The notes beneath the pieces were generated by a model. The model did not search any database and was not told where the DNA came from. It saw nothing but the letters and a program-made list of their open reading frames with translations. A DNA stretch of 64,000 nucleotides from Glaciecola sp041380235 (GTDB taxonomy: Bacteria; Pseudomonadota; Gammaproteobacteria; Enterobacterales; Alteromonadaceae): NCBI RefSeq assembly GCF_041380235.1, contig NZ_JBGIYY010000023.1, positions 1-64,000 of the forward strand. Direction: 5' to 3'. Positions 34,329 through 43,396 of the stretch are shown here, in pieces (within the stretch, counting starts at the first letter, position 1; each line of letters starts with the position of its first letter). The position numbers were made by a program, and so were the translations under genes.

Positions 34329-36377
34329 ATGCAAAAGATTCCTTTCAAGGCAACCTTATTGTGTGCTGCTATTAGCATGGCAAGTTTCGCAGCCGCATCT
34401 AAAACCTTTGAAATAGAGCATCTACCGCTGGTGCAACATGCGGGTAATATCACCGTATCAAAAGATGGTAATTTAACGGCTTACACGCTAGCGGCTCCCC
34501 GCAATGTCGTGGCTGGCGATGAAGACGGCACAACTGATACCCATCTGTATATTATTCGCGGCAATAGCGAGCCGGTAAAATTTATTGGCGGCCATGGCAG
34601 TATTTCTGGATTACAGTTTAGCCCCGATCGCAGCGTCTTATATTTTAAAAGTAAGCGAGAGGGCGATAAAAACACCTCTCTTTATTCCATTGCTTTAGCA
34701 GGCGGAGAAGCACAAAAACGTTTTGAGTTCGAAACAAACATTGGCGACTATCGCGTAACAAACGACGGCAGCACTTTGCATTTTGTTGCCAATGAAAAAG
34801 CTGATAAAGAAGATTTTAAAGACAAGGGCTTTAAAGCCTATGTATACGAAGAAGACCAGCGCCTCGCGTCTCTTTGGGCGGTGAGTCTGACTGAGCCAGA
34901 TGCTAAGCCTACTAAAGTGTTTGACGGCGGACATGTGTCAAACTTTGCAGTGTCGGCTAATGAGGAAGCTTTGGTACTTGCCGTAGCGCCGACTAATCTG
35001 GTTGATGACTCATTGATGTTGCGTGACTTATTTTTCTTAGATATCGCAAGCGGCGAAGTAAAATCACGTATTGACATACCCGGCAAGTTGGGTGCATTTG
35101 AATTTTCAGACAACGGTGAGCATTTAGCCTTTTTAGCCGGCACTGACGTCCATGATACCTCGGCAGGCGTGTTAATGGTGGCTAAATCGAATACCGACAG
35201 TTTTACGCAGCTGACGGCCGATGCGCCACAGCATATTATGGACATTGACTGGTTGGGCAAAGACATACTTGCGGTCGCCCATCGGGGTGTTGAAAGCGCT
35301 TTAGTGATTTATGAAACCGATGGCGACGAAAAACGCACTATGCGCACGCCCGATAATATCGTCGTACGCAGCGTTGATATTGGTGACGGAGAGATACGCT
35401 TTATCGCCGATAGCCCCGAGCATCCGCGTGAAGTATTTGAAATCAAACGCAACAAAACTGAAAAACTCTCTAATCATAATGCGTGGTTAAACGACCTTGA
35501 ACTGGCGCCGCAAACCACTTTTACCTATACAGCCCGTGATGGTGAAACAATTGAAGGCTTGTTAATTACACCAAATACTGATGCGCCAGCTGGTGGCTGG
35601 CCTTTGATCTTACAAGTGCACGGTGGCCCTGAAGCCCATTATAGCGATGGCTGGATAACTCGATACTCAGACGGTGGTCAATTTGCGGCTGCCGATGGAT
35701 ATGCAGTGTTTTATCCTAACTACCGCGGCTCTACAGGTCGTGGTGTTGCGTTCGCTAAAGAGCATCAAAATGACTATGCCGGCAAAGAATTCAACGATTT
35801 AGTCGATGGTGTTAAAGCACTCGTTGAAACGGGTAAGGTAAATAAAGACCGTGTGGGTATCACTGGTGGTTCTTACGGTGGATATGCATCGATGTGGGGC
35901 GCTACTGCTCAAAGTGAGTACTTTGCTGCAGCGGTTGCCTTTGTGGGTATTTCAAATCAAATTTCAAAATTTGGCACCAGCGACATTCCAAACGAAATGC
36001 ATTTAGTTCACTCACTAAAATGGCCGTGGGAAGACAACTGGATGAACTTGCTAGAACGCTCGCCGATTTTTCATGCGGGTAAGAGCACCACGCCAACCCT
36101 GATCATGCATGGCGAAGAGGACACTCGTGTTCACCCAAGCCAATCAATGGAATTATACCGAGCTATGAAGGTGCGTACCGATACGCCGGTAAGGTTGGTG
36201 TTTTATCCAGGTGAAGGCCATGGAAATCGCAAAGCAGCCGCTCAATACGACTATTCGCTGCGTTTTATGCGCTGGATGGATACCTACTTAGCAGAAGGAG
36301 CGACCCGCAGCGACCCAATGCCTCCAACAGATTTAGGCTTAGCCGATAAGTTAGCACCTAAAGATGATGCAGGATGA
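34329..36377 (+). CDS. S9-family prolyl oligopeptidase
   Basis: A 682-residue exported S9 peptidase (acylaminoacyl-peptidase/dipeptidyl-peptidase type). It has a signal peptide with cleavage near A-A-A-S-K (residue 23), a seven-blade-like propeller (about 30-390) built of WD-like repeats, then an alpha/beta-hydrolase domain. The triad is G-G-S-Y-G-G (Ser near 520), Asp in G-E-E-D-T-R-V near 598, and His in G-E-G-H-G-N near 637. The fit to the family is full and intact. It probably trims small peptides in the periplasm, complementing the M1 peptidase and the other proteases in the window. ACGGAG precedes the ATG. Exact specificity cannot be told from sequence. Confidence 0.9.
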   Translation: MQKIPFKATLLCAAISMASFAAASKTFEIEHLPLVQHAGNITVSKDGNLTAYTLAAPRNVVAGDEDGTTDTHLYIIRGNSEPVKFIGGHGSISGLQFSPDRSVLYFKSKREGDKNTSLYSIALAGGEAQKRFEFETNIGDYRVTNDGSTLHFVANEKADKEDFKDKGFKAYVYEEDQRLASLWAVSLTEPDAKPTKVFDGGHVSNFAVSANEEALVLAVAPTNLVDDSLMLRDLFFLDIASGEVKSRIDIPGKLGAFEFSDNGEHLAFLAGTDVHDTSAGVLMVAKSNTDSFTQLTADAPQHIMDIDWLGKDILAVAHRGVESALVIYETDGDEKRTMRTPDNIVVRSVDIGDGEIRFIADSPEHPREVFEIKRNKTEKLSNHNAWLNDLELAPQTTFTYTARDGETIEGLLITPNTDAPAGGWPLILQVHGGPEAHYSDGWITRYSDGGQFAAADGYAVFYPNYRGSTGRGVAFAKEHQNDYAGKEFNDLVDGVKALVETGKVNKDRVGITGGSYGGYASMWGATAQSEYFAAAVAFVGISNQISKFGTSDIPNEMHLVHSLKWPWEDNWMNLLERSPIFHAGKSTTPTLIMHGEEDTRVHPSQSMELYRAMKVRTDTPVRLVFYPGEGHGNRKAAAQYDYSLRFMRWMDTYLAEGATRSDPMPPTDLGLADKLAPKDDAG

Positions 36378-36468
36378 TTCACTCTTGGCCTAGTGTTTAC
36401 CAAATAAGTGTGTTTCAGGTTACACTTGGCCTACCAGCTGTTTCGCAACTATTAAGTAGTCAATCGTC

Positions 36469-37623
36469 ATGAATAACGAATCAACACACATGCAGGGTCT
36501 ATCCATGGCGAGATTTTTGCGAGATTACTGGCAAAAGCGTCCGTGCGTTATTAAACAATTTATGCCAGCATTCGTGGACCCTATTGACGAGCATGAGCTT
36601 GCTGGCTTATCGCAAGAAGACGGCGTTGATAGCCGCTTAATATCCAATGTAAATGGCGAGTGGCAGGTCACGCAAGGTCCTATTGATGATTTTGAACCTC
36701 TGTGTAAAGGGGCATGGACGCTATTGGTTCAAGGTGTAGATAGGTATGTGCCCGATGTTGATGCCTTAAGTGACGGGGTGAAACAGATTGGCAGTTGGCG
36801 AATGGACGATGTCATGGTGAGTTTTTCTAGCGCCGGCGCCGGAGTGGGTCCACACATCGATGAATACGACGTGTTTATCGTGCAAGGTAAGGGCACTCGG
36901 CGTTGGCAGGTAGGTTTACCATGTGATCATGAGACCTTTTTGCCCCATCCCTTGTTAAAACAAATCACGCCCTTCACGCCGCTCATTGACGAAGTATTAG
37001 CAAGCGGCGACGCAATTTATATCCCGCCCAAGCATCCCCACAACGGCATAGCGGTCAGTGAATGTTTAAACTATTCGATTGGCTTTCGTGCGCCGACTAA
37101 CTTAGAAGTATTGAATGGCCTAGTTGATGAAGGCGAGGATTTAGAGAGTGCTCAGCAGCGCTATACGGATCCTGAGCTGCATGAATATCGTGATGAGAGT
37201 ATATCGGCGGCCAGTATTACAGATATTGAGCTCAATAAGCTCAAGCGCACTATCCAGTCCCTGTTAGATTCCGAGCAGGCGCAACGTGCACTGATGCAGA
37301 GCATATCCAGACAAGGCCTTGCGGATATGTCGCCAGAAACCTTATTCGACCAAGACGAAGTCCTAGCGCTTTTAGAAAACGGTGAGCAGTTTGTTAAAGC
37401 GCCGGGGGTTAAGCCTATTTATGCGCAGAGCCAATCTGAAGGGTTTAGGTTTTACATTGACGCACAAGAGTTCGCGGTGCCGTCATCTGTTGAAGGATAT
37501 CTGAAAACCATCATCGACCGAGATATTAGCTCGTGTTCAAGTGAGTTAGACTCCCTACAGATCAACACAATCGAGCCGCTAATTAGGCTGCTACTGAATC
37601 AAGGTTATCTTGATATCGCATAG
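36469..37623 (+). CDS. roxA: RoxA-type ribosomal oxygenase (L16 arginine hydroxylase)
   Basis: A 384-residue JmjC-family 2-oxoglutarate/Fe(II) oxygenase. YcfD/RoxA hydroxylates Arg81 of ribosomal protein L16. The N-terminal JmjC/cupin domain contains H-I-D-E-Y-D-V-F (metal His-x-Asp near residue 130) and a second metal His in P-P-K-H-P-H-N-G near 190, with G-T-R-R-W-Q-V-G between. The C-terminal winged-helix-like dimerisation part follows (about 250-384). The assignment is firm at family level. It is transcribed alone, 92 bp after the S9 peptidase stop. Confidence 0.88.
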   Translation: MNNESTHMQGLSMARFLRDYWQKRPCVIKQFMPAFVDPIDEHELAGLSQEDGVDSRLISNVNGEWQVTQGPIDDFEPLCKGAWTLLVQGVDRYVPDVDALSDGVKQIGSWRMDDVMVSFSSAGAGVGPHIDEYDVFIVQGKGTRRWQVGLPCDHETFLPHPLLKQITPFTPLIDEVLASGDAIYIPPKHPHNGIAVSECLNYSIGFRAPTNLEVLNGLVDEGEDLESAQQRYTDPELHEYRDESISAASITDIELNKLKRTIQSLLDSEQAQRALMQSISRQGLADMSPETLFDQDEVLALLENGEQFVKAPGVKPIYAQSQSEGFRFYIDAQEFAVPSSVEGYLKTIIDRDISSCSSELDSLQINTIEPLIRLLLNQGYLDIA

Positions 37624-37640
37624 CCTTGGTTAACAATGCG

Positions 37641-38753
37641 CTATTCAACTGTAGGCACTTCAGGTGCAATGAGTTCAACAAATAGATTTTCAATCAAAGT
37701 TTGTTCAACACGATTTTTTACTGAGTCAAAAAATTCTTCGCCACTGGCATATAACTCAGGTTCAATGTAGCGTTTTCCCGATTCAAATAAACTTAAACGG
37801 CTTTTGAAGTTTTCAATTTCTGGTGAGGGCGTATCACTATTCTCGTACTCTTTCAGAATGAGATCTAAGGCAGTAGCTTGAGTTTCTGAAGCTTCGTCAA
37901 ACTGACCATTAGCTGCGTATGCGGCCGCTAAGGTATCGACATACACATAGTTGTTTGCGTGAGGCTCTTCAGAAACAACTTTTTGTGCCAGTTCCAGTGA
38001 AAGTGGGAAGTCTGCTAAGTCCAGGTTGTCGGTGGTGGCAAAGAGCCATGCGATATTGTTTGCATGAAACGGAAAGCTTTCTTGGGTCGCTTCAATCAAT
38101 AGTTGCTTTGCCTTGCTTATGTCAACACTGCCAAGGTAACCATTGGCGTATATTTTTGAAATGACGTCGGGCATTATCCAATACTTGCTTTGTTGATAGG
38201 CGCGATTAATCAACCACGCAATGTTTGAGCGTTGCTCCAGCGTATTTAAGCCTAGATAATACAATGAGGCTAAATAAATGCTCGCTGCAGGTTGATTCGC
38301 AACCGCCATTTCTCTGATGCCGCGCTCGCCCGAAAGCTTTAATTCTTCAGATTCACCTATTTCAAAAAGCACAACGTAGCTCAGTAATTTTGCATGTTCA
38401 TCGTGGTCGCTGAGCCACTCTAGCCACTCATACGCAGACTGCCAGCTCTGATATTCTCCATCACGGCTATAAGCCCACGCTACTCTAGACGCCGCATCAA
38501 TCCAGCCGTCTTCTGCCATTTTTATACAGGTAGCAAAATCATCGGTAGGCTCAGCATTATAGACGCTATTGCAGGCTAATAGCTGGGTGTCCCACATCAC
38601 TTCGCTAACTTGTTCTTCGCGGGCTTTGCTTGCTTGCTGAGAGCGCACAATAGCAAACACTATCGCCACCAATAAGAGGATCCAAAATGCGCCAATCACA
38701 TAGTTTTTAATTGATTTACGTTTGGGCGGGTGCTCGGCATAACCGTCTGACAT
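37641..38753 (-). CDS. Membrane-anchored Sel1/TPR-like protein
   Basis: A 370-residue protein of unknown function with one N-terminal membrane segment (about 18-40, V-I-G-A-F-W-I-L-L-L-V-A-I-V-F-A-I-V) and a long helical periplasmic or cytoplasmic part. The repeat units S-R-V-A-W-A-Y-S-R-D-G-E, A-S-I-Y-L-A-S-L-Y-Y-L-G-L-N and D-T-L-A-A-A-Y-A-A-N-G-Q-F-D-E-A resemble TPR or Sel1 repeats, usually scaffolds for protein contacts. It converges with roxA with only 17 bp between, and diverges from the Anbu gene. A link to the Anbu cluster is possible but unproven. Confidence 0.7.
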   Translation of the reverse strand: MSDGYAEHPPKRKSIKNYVIGAFWILLLVAIVFAIVRSQQASKAREEQVSEVMWDTQLLACNSVYNAEPTDDFATCIKMAEDGWIDAASRVAWAYSRDGEYQSWQSAYEWLEWLSDHDEHAKLLSYVVLFEIGESEELKLSGERGIREMAVANQPAASIYLASLYYLGLNTLEQRSNIAWLINRAYQQSKYWIMPDVISKIYANGYLGSVDISKAKQLLIEATQESFPFHANNIAWLFATTDNLDLADFPLSLELAQKVVSEEPHANNYVYVDTLAAAYAANGQFDEASETQATALDLILKEYENSDTPSPEIENFKSRLSLFESGKRYIEPELYASGEEFFDSVKNRVEQTLIENLFVELIAPEVPTVE

Positions 38754-38946
38754 TCGTACCTACATAGTATGGTTGTTTTCACTGCTGATAAGTATCGCGC
38801 ACAGAGGCCAGCAGTGCAATAGAGTTGCCTAATTCCTGAGTGTTTTAGCGAGCTTGCCGCTGTAAATAAAAAATAAGTATGGCTGAACCTATGAAAATTG
38901 CTAAGCCTTGCTACAATTATGTGCTTATCACTCTGAGGAATGTATT

Positions 38947-39690
38947 TTGACATATTGTTTGGCAGTAAATGTAAACAAGGGCATGGTATTCGCGTCGGAT
39001 TCCCGCACCAATGCTGGGGTCGATTACGTCGCCTCACACAGTAAAATGCGCACGTTCATCTTTCCAGGTGATCGCAGCATTTACGTTTTAACATCGGGGA
39101 GTTTAGCCACTTCTCAGGCGGTATTAAATAGAATCGCTACTGATGTTGAGGATAAAGACGCTAAATTCAGTTTGTTAACTGCCAAGTATTTGCATGAAAT
39201 TGCCGACTATGTTGGCGAGCTCAGTCAAGCCTATCAGATGAAGCATGAAGCTGCGATGAATAAGAGCCGCATTAGTGCAGAGTCTAGCTTTATTATTGGC
39301 GGGCAAATTTCTGGTCAACAGTGCGGCATATTCCATGTTTATCCACAGGGAAACTACATCAAAGCCTCGGCTGAAACTCCTTACATACAGATTGGAGAAA
39401 GCAAGTACGGTAAGCCAATCCTAGACCGAATCATTGCGCCAAATACCAGCCTAGAAGACGCTGCGCGCTGCGCCTTGGTCTCCTTAGATTCGACCATACG
39501 AAGCAATATCTCAGTAGGCCCGCCTATTGAGCTAGCTATTCATACAAGTAATGACTTCAGCGAGCCCTATCACAATACCTTTACCATCAACTCGCCGATG
39601 TACAAGTCGCTGCAAAAGCAATGGAACGAAGGCTTAAAGCGAGCGTTCAAAAGATTACCGCGTTTTGAATGGGAAAAGCAGAGTGACTAA
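38947..39690 (+). CDS. Anbu-type bacterial proteasome-like protease
   Basis: A 247-residue protein of the Anbu (ancestral beta subunit, COG3484) family, related to 20S proteasome and HslV subunits. The start TTG at 38947 has GAGGAAT upstream. Removal of Met would expose Thr (T-Y-C-L-A-V), the N-terminal nucleophile; catalytic Asp in A-S-D-S-R-T-N-A and Lys near residue 33 complete the usual set. Anbu assembles into large helical or ring complexes of uncertain function. It is genomically tied to the alpha-E/ATP-grasp genes nearby, as in other bacteria. Confidence 0.85.
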   Translation: MTYCLAVNVNKGMVFASDSRTNAGVDYVASHSKMRTFIFPGDRSIYVLTSGSLATSQAVLNRIATDVEDKDAKFSLLTAKYLHEIADYVGELSQAYQMKHEAAMNKSRISAESSFIIGGQISGQQCGIFHVYPQGNYIKASAETPYIQIGESKYGKPILDRIIAPNTSLEDAARCALVSLDSTIRSNISVGPPIELAIHTSNDFSEPYHNTFTINSPMYKSLQKQWNEGLKRAFKRLPRFEWEKQSD

Positions 39691-39708
39691 GTCACCCGTA
39701 TAAAAACC

Positions 39709-40821
39709 TTAAACGATTAATGCGGATTCTTCGACGACGCGATGCACAAATCGTAATTTGTTGAGCGCAGAAATTGAGATCACAAAAGGATAGGCGTCGT
39801 CTAGTCCCATGCTTCGGTTTAGTGCATTAAGTGAAAAAGTCAGAGCACACCAATCATCAAACAATTTTGTAAAGTGCATTTCAGTGGTTAATGCATTGTT
39901 GTGAGGATGCGCATCAAGCGGGTTACTAAGTTTGTTGCCCGCAATCGTAAATTCAAACTGATTCGCGGTTTCTAGGGTATCGACCATGTGCATGTAATGA
40001 GCCCAAGTTTCGGCCCAATCTTCCCAAGGATGCATGCTTGCGTAGGCGCTTATCCAAACGTTTTGCCAATTTTTACTGGGCCCATTATCGTAGTAGGTCT
40101 TCATTGCTTGCTGGTAGCTCATGCGCTCATCGCCAAACAACTCTCTGCATTCGTCAATGTATGGCGTGTCTTCTATCAGGCAGTTCCAGTAGTAATGGCC
40201 AGACTCATGGCGAAAATGTCCTAGCAAGGTGCGATATCGCTCGCGCATTTTTTCGCGCATTTCGATGCGCGAAGATGGATCTGCCTCGTTAAGGTTGATA
40301 GTGATTAGCCCCGAGCTATGGCCAGTTGTTACGTAGTTTTTGATAAACAGCTCATTGCCATATTCGTCTTCAATTTCATCTTCTGCAAACTTAAATCCAA
40401 GACCAGTTTCAGGTTTCTTGTCTTTGCCTACGACTGGCAAATCAAGCTTAAATAAAGTGTACAGCAAGCGCCTTTTTGCAGATTCTAAATGAAACCAAAG
40501 CTTGGTGTTTTTTTCGTCGGAAAGATTCGGAATAACTTGGTTTAAGCGGCAAGACCGGCACAGAGTGTCGCTATCGTCGCTATCTTCGGTATCAACCATC
40601 CAGTTGCAAACCTGATGCTGGGAATAGTTGTCACACTGATGATATTGACGACTGCTGTTTGGAGATTCATAAACCGCCCTATTCAGCTCATCTACACATA
40701 CCTGACTTATTGGCGAGACTTGCAAAGTATCGGGCAAAAAACCGAGCATAGATTTACATCTTACGCATTGCGTATTGGGAAAGTGCAGTGTGTTTCCGCA
40801 CTTGCAGTCAAAGGTTTTCAA
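39709..40821 (-). CDS. Putative zinc-binding metallopeptidase (COG4307-like)
   Basis: A 370-residue protein with an N-terminal zinc ribbon (C-x-C-G-N near 7, C-V-R-C-K near 19, and later C-R-S-C). The second half is a gluzincin-like domain holding H-E-S-G-H-Y-Y-W (H-E-x-x-H, near residue 208), followed by D-E-C-R-E and D-W-A-E-T-W-A-H, the expected third ligand region. The family is often encoded with Anbu, alpha-E and ATP-grasp proteins. The role may be to process a peptide made by the cluster, but this is inference. It converges with the Anbu gene with 18 bp between. Confidence 0.75.
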   Translation of the reverse strand: MKTFDCKCGNTLHFPNTQCVRCKSMLGFLPDTLQVSPISQVCVDELNRAVYESPNSSRQYHQCDNYSQHQVCNWMVDTEDSDDSDTLCRSCRLNQVIPNLSDEKNTKLWFHLESAKRRLLYTLFKLDLPVVGKDKKPETGLGFKFAEDEIEDEYGNELFIKNYVTTGHSSGLITINLNEADPSSRIEMREKMRERYRTLLGHFRHESGHYYWNCLIEDTPYIDECRELFGDERMSYQQAMKTYYDNGPSKNWQNVWISAYASMHPWEDWAETWAHYMHMVDTLETANQFEFTIAGNKLSNPLDAHPHNNALTTEMHFTKLFDDWCALTFSLNALNRSMGLDDAYPFVISISALNKLRFVHRVVEESALIV

Positions 40822-40867
40822 GCATCTCTCCTGAATGTGCAGCTAGCACGGATTTTATGACAAAAAT

Positions 40868-40888
40868 AAAGGCGCATTGTGCGCCTTT
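40868..40888 (-). terminator. Terminator after the alpha-E/ATP-grasp operon
   Basis: AAAGGCGCA (40868-40876) and TGCGCCTTT (40880-40888) form a perfect 9-bp stem with a 3-nt loop. On the minus strand the stem is followed by ATTTTTGT, which suits termination of the minus-strand operon ending at 40902. Confidence 0.75.
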
Positions 40889-40901
40889 GTTTGAAAATTA
40901 C

Positions 40902-41828
40902 CTAGAAATAACTTTCACTGAGTTTGCTGTCAATCTCAATTAAACCTAGCTGGATATCGTCAATAAACTCGTGCAGTTGTTCTTGCGTTAATTTTGAGGG
41001 ATTAGCGTTTAATAGATAGCTGCGCAGGTTCCGAGTTCGGTCTTTCGATGCTTTATTGTGCGGTAGCTCGGCAAGTGAATATTCTACTTGTTCTATGCTA
41101 TGCAAAAGTGAGCGAGGAAAACGACACTCTAGGAGTAAAAATTCTAGTACGTCCTGACGATTAATACGCACTCTTACTTCTCTGCGATACATCTGATAAG
41201 CACTCATCGATTTTAACACGCTCATCCATTGAATATTACTAAACGCCTGAGAGTCTTCATCTACATCTGGTAACAATGAGGCAGAGCGCACATCGATGAT
41301 TCGGGTCGACATGTCGGCGCGCTCCAAATTACGCCCAATGCGCAAAAAGCAGTAGCCATCATCATGGGTCATCGTGCCAGTAAGCAAACCGGTAATGGCT
41401 TGATTCGCTTTGATGATGCGCTTTAAAAAGTCATATCGCGTGCGTCTAACAAACGCCTGCGCTTTGTTTTCGGTAACAAACAGGTAAATTTCATTGATCT
41501 GCTCCCAAGCTTCTGCAGGCAGTATTTCTTTTACGGTTCTAGCGTTCTCTCTTGCCTCACTCAGGGCGCTTATGATTGAGCCTGGGTTATCCAAGTCGGT
41601 TAGCATAAAGCTGATCACGCTGTGTTCGTCGGCATTGTCATACTTTTCGTAAAACTGATCTCGGAAGGATAGAATATCGACAATCGGCTCCCAACCTAGT
41701 TTTACCCGCGAAGGTAAATCAAGTAGTAAGTGCGAATTGACATTAATTAAACGCGCTGTGTTTTCAGCTCGCTCTAAGTAACGTGCCATCCAATAAATGT
41801 TGTTGGCAACTCTTGAAAGCATGCTCAT
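40902..41828 (-). CDS. Alpha-E domain protein (DUF403)
   Basis: A roughly 308-residue all-helical alpha-E protein. The N-terminus M-L-S-R-V-A-N-N-I-Y-W-M-A-R-Y-L-E-R-A-E-N-T-A-R and the internal R-I-G-R-N-L-E-R-A-D-M-S-T-R are hallmarks. The family always accompanies a circularly permuted ATP-grasp protein and is predicted to help make or attach a peptide. The start at 41828 overlaps the preceding ATP-grasp gene by four bases (ATGA), with GAGGG upstream, so translation is coupled. Function is unproven experimentally. Confidence 0.85.
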   Translation of the reverse strand: MSMLSRVANNIYWMARYLERAENTARLINVNSHLLLDLPSRVKLGWEPIVDILSFRDQFYEKYDNADEHSVISFMLTDLDNPGSIISALSEARENARTVKEILPAEAWEQINEIYLFVTENKAQAFVRRTRYDFLKRIIKANQAITGLLTGTMTHDDGYCFLRIGRNLERADMSTRIIDVRSASLLPDVDEDSQAFSNIQWMSVLKSMSAYQMYRREVRVRINRQDVLEFLLLECRFPRSLLHSIEQVEYSLAELPHNKASKDRTRNLRSYLLNANPSKLTQEQLHEFIDDIQLGLIEIDSKLSESYF

Positions 41829-43282
41829 TGGTCGCCCTCCATATCTACAATCCAAGTATCTTTACTACCGCCGCCTTGCGACGAATTGACCACCATGGAG
41901 CCTTTTACTAGCGCTACACGCGTGAGTCCACCCATAGTGACATTTACCTCTTTGCCACTAAGAATAAATGGTCGTAAATCTAGATGTCGAGGTTCAACTT
42001 TAGTGCCAACCATGGTTGGCGCCGTCGATAGTGTTAGCATGGGTTGTGCGACATAATTTCGAGGGTCTTGTATGATGAGTTTTCTAAACTTTTCATGCTC
42101 ACTGGCACTAGCGTGAGGGCCCATTAACATGCCATAGCCGCCCGATTCGTTTGCCGGCTTAACTACCATGTCGGCAATGTTTTCCAATACGTATTCGCGC
42201 TCTTCTTTGTTATTGCACTTATAGGTAGGAACGTTGGGTAAAATGGCTTCTTCACCCAGATAGTACTGAATAATTTTGGGTACGTATGCGTATACAACTT
42301 TGTCATCGGCAACGCCAGACCCAGGAGCATTCGCTAGCGCAACATTACCGGCTTTCCATGCTCTGATAATGCCCGGTACGCCCAATAATGAGTCTGGTTC
42401 AAAAACTTCAGGGTCGATAAACCAATCGTCTACTCGCCGATAAATAACATCGACGCGAGATAGACCGTTGATGGTGCGCATGTATACGCAGTCATCGTCC
42501 TCAACCACCAAGTCGCTGCCAATAACCAACTCTGCACCCATTTGCTGTGCCAGATAAGCATGCTCAAAATAGGCGGAGTTATAAATACCAGGCGTGAGCA
42601 CGACTATTTCCGGTTCTTCTATCTTGCGCGGCGATATTTCTGCCAGCATGTCGTATAGCTGAGAAGGGTAATCATCAACGGGCATGATGCTATATTTTTC
42701 AAACATTTCAGGAAATACGCGCTTCATTACGTGACGGTTTTCTAGCATGTATGAGACACCAGAGGGTACTCTTAAATTATCCTCAAGTACGTAAACTTTG
42801 CCTTTGTTATCGCGTACTAAATCTGAACCACATATATGCGCCCATACGCCATGGGCAGGGCTAAAGCCGCGGCACTCTTCTAAGAAATTTTTGGATTTTT
42901 TCAACATGCTGGCTGGAAATACGCCATCTTTGATGATTTTTTGATCGTTGTATAAATCATCAATAAACATATTTAGCGCTTTGATGCGTTGTTTCAGACC
43001 GCGCTCAATTTCTATCCATTCGCTTTTATCAATCAGGCGCGGCACAATGTCGAAAGGCCATGCTCGGTCAATCGAACCTTCTTCTTCGGTATAGACCCGA
43101 AAGGTGATCCCCATCACATGGATAGCGGACTCTGCGGCTGCTTTTAGTTCATTAACGTCCTTATCGCTAAGACCTTTTAAATAATCACATAAATCTTGTG
43201 CATAGGGTCGTGGCTTGCCCGCTGTTTGAATCAACTCATCGTGCAGACCTTTTACTCGGTAATTGCCCCATCGAATAGCCAT
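41825..43282 (-). CDS. Circularly permuted type 2 ATP-grasp protein
   Basis: A 485-residue COG2308-type protein (DUF404/DUF407 layout). Landmarks are F-I-D-D-L-Y-N-D-Q-K-I-I-K-D-G near 108, H-I-C-G-S-D-L-V near 146, V-L-E-D-N-L-R-V-P-S-G-V near 166, V-V-K-P-A-N-E-S-G-G-Y-G-M near 371 and L-D-L-R-P-F near 428. Predicted to be a carboxylate-amine ligase joining amino acids to a small peptide or tag (Iyer and co-workers' amidoligase predictions). The gene starts the alpha-E operon. The transglutaminase commonly found in this neighbourhood is not in the window. AAGGAAA precedes its ATG. Confidence 0.87.
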   Translation of the reverse strand: MAIRWGNYRVKGLHDELIQTAGKPRPYAQDLCDYLKGLSDKDVNELKAAAESAIHVMGITFRVYTEEEGSIDRAWPFDIVPRLIDKSEWIEIERGLKQRIKALNMFIDDLYNDQKIIKDGVFPASMLKKSKNFLEECRGFSPAHGVWAHICGSDLVRDNKGKVYVLEDNLRVPSGVSYMLENRHVMKRVFPEMFEKYSIMPVDDYPSQLYDMLAEISPRKIEEPEIVVLTPGIYNSAYFEHAYLAQQMGAELVIGSDLVVEDDDCVYMRTINGLSRVDVIYRRVDDWFIDPEVFEPDSLLGVPGIIRAWKAGNVALANAPGSGVADDKVVYAYVPKIIQYYLGEEAILPNVPTYKCNNKEEREYVLENIADMVVKPANESGGYGMLMGPHASASEHEKFRKLIIQDPRNYVAQPMLTLSTAPTMVGTKVEPRHLDLRPFILSGKEVNVTMGGLTRVALVKGSMVVNSSQGGGSKDTWIVDMEGDQ

Positions 43283-43396
43283 AAATTTCCTTGTGCGAAT
43301 AGTTAAACGTTATTCATACCATACCACTAGCAAATAGATATTGCATATATGCTAAGCGAGCTTATATTTACAATCAGGTAAAAATGTATGGCGTAT

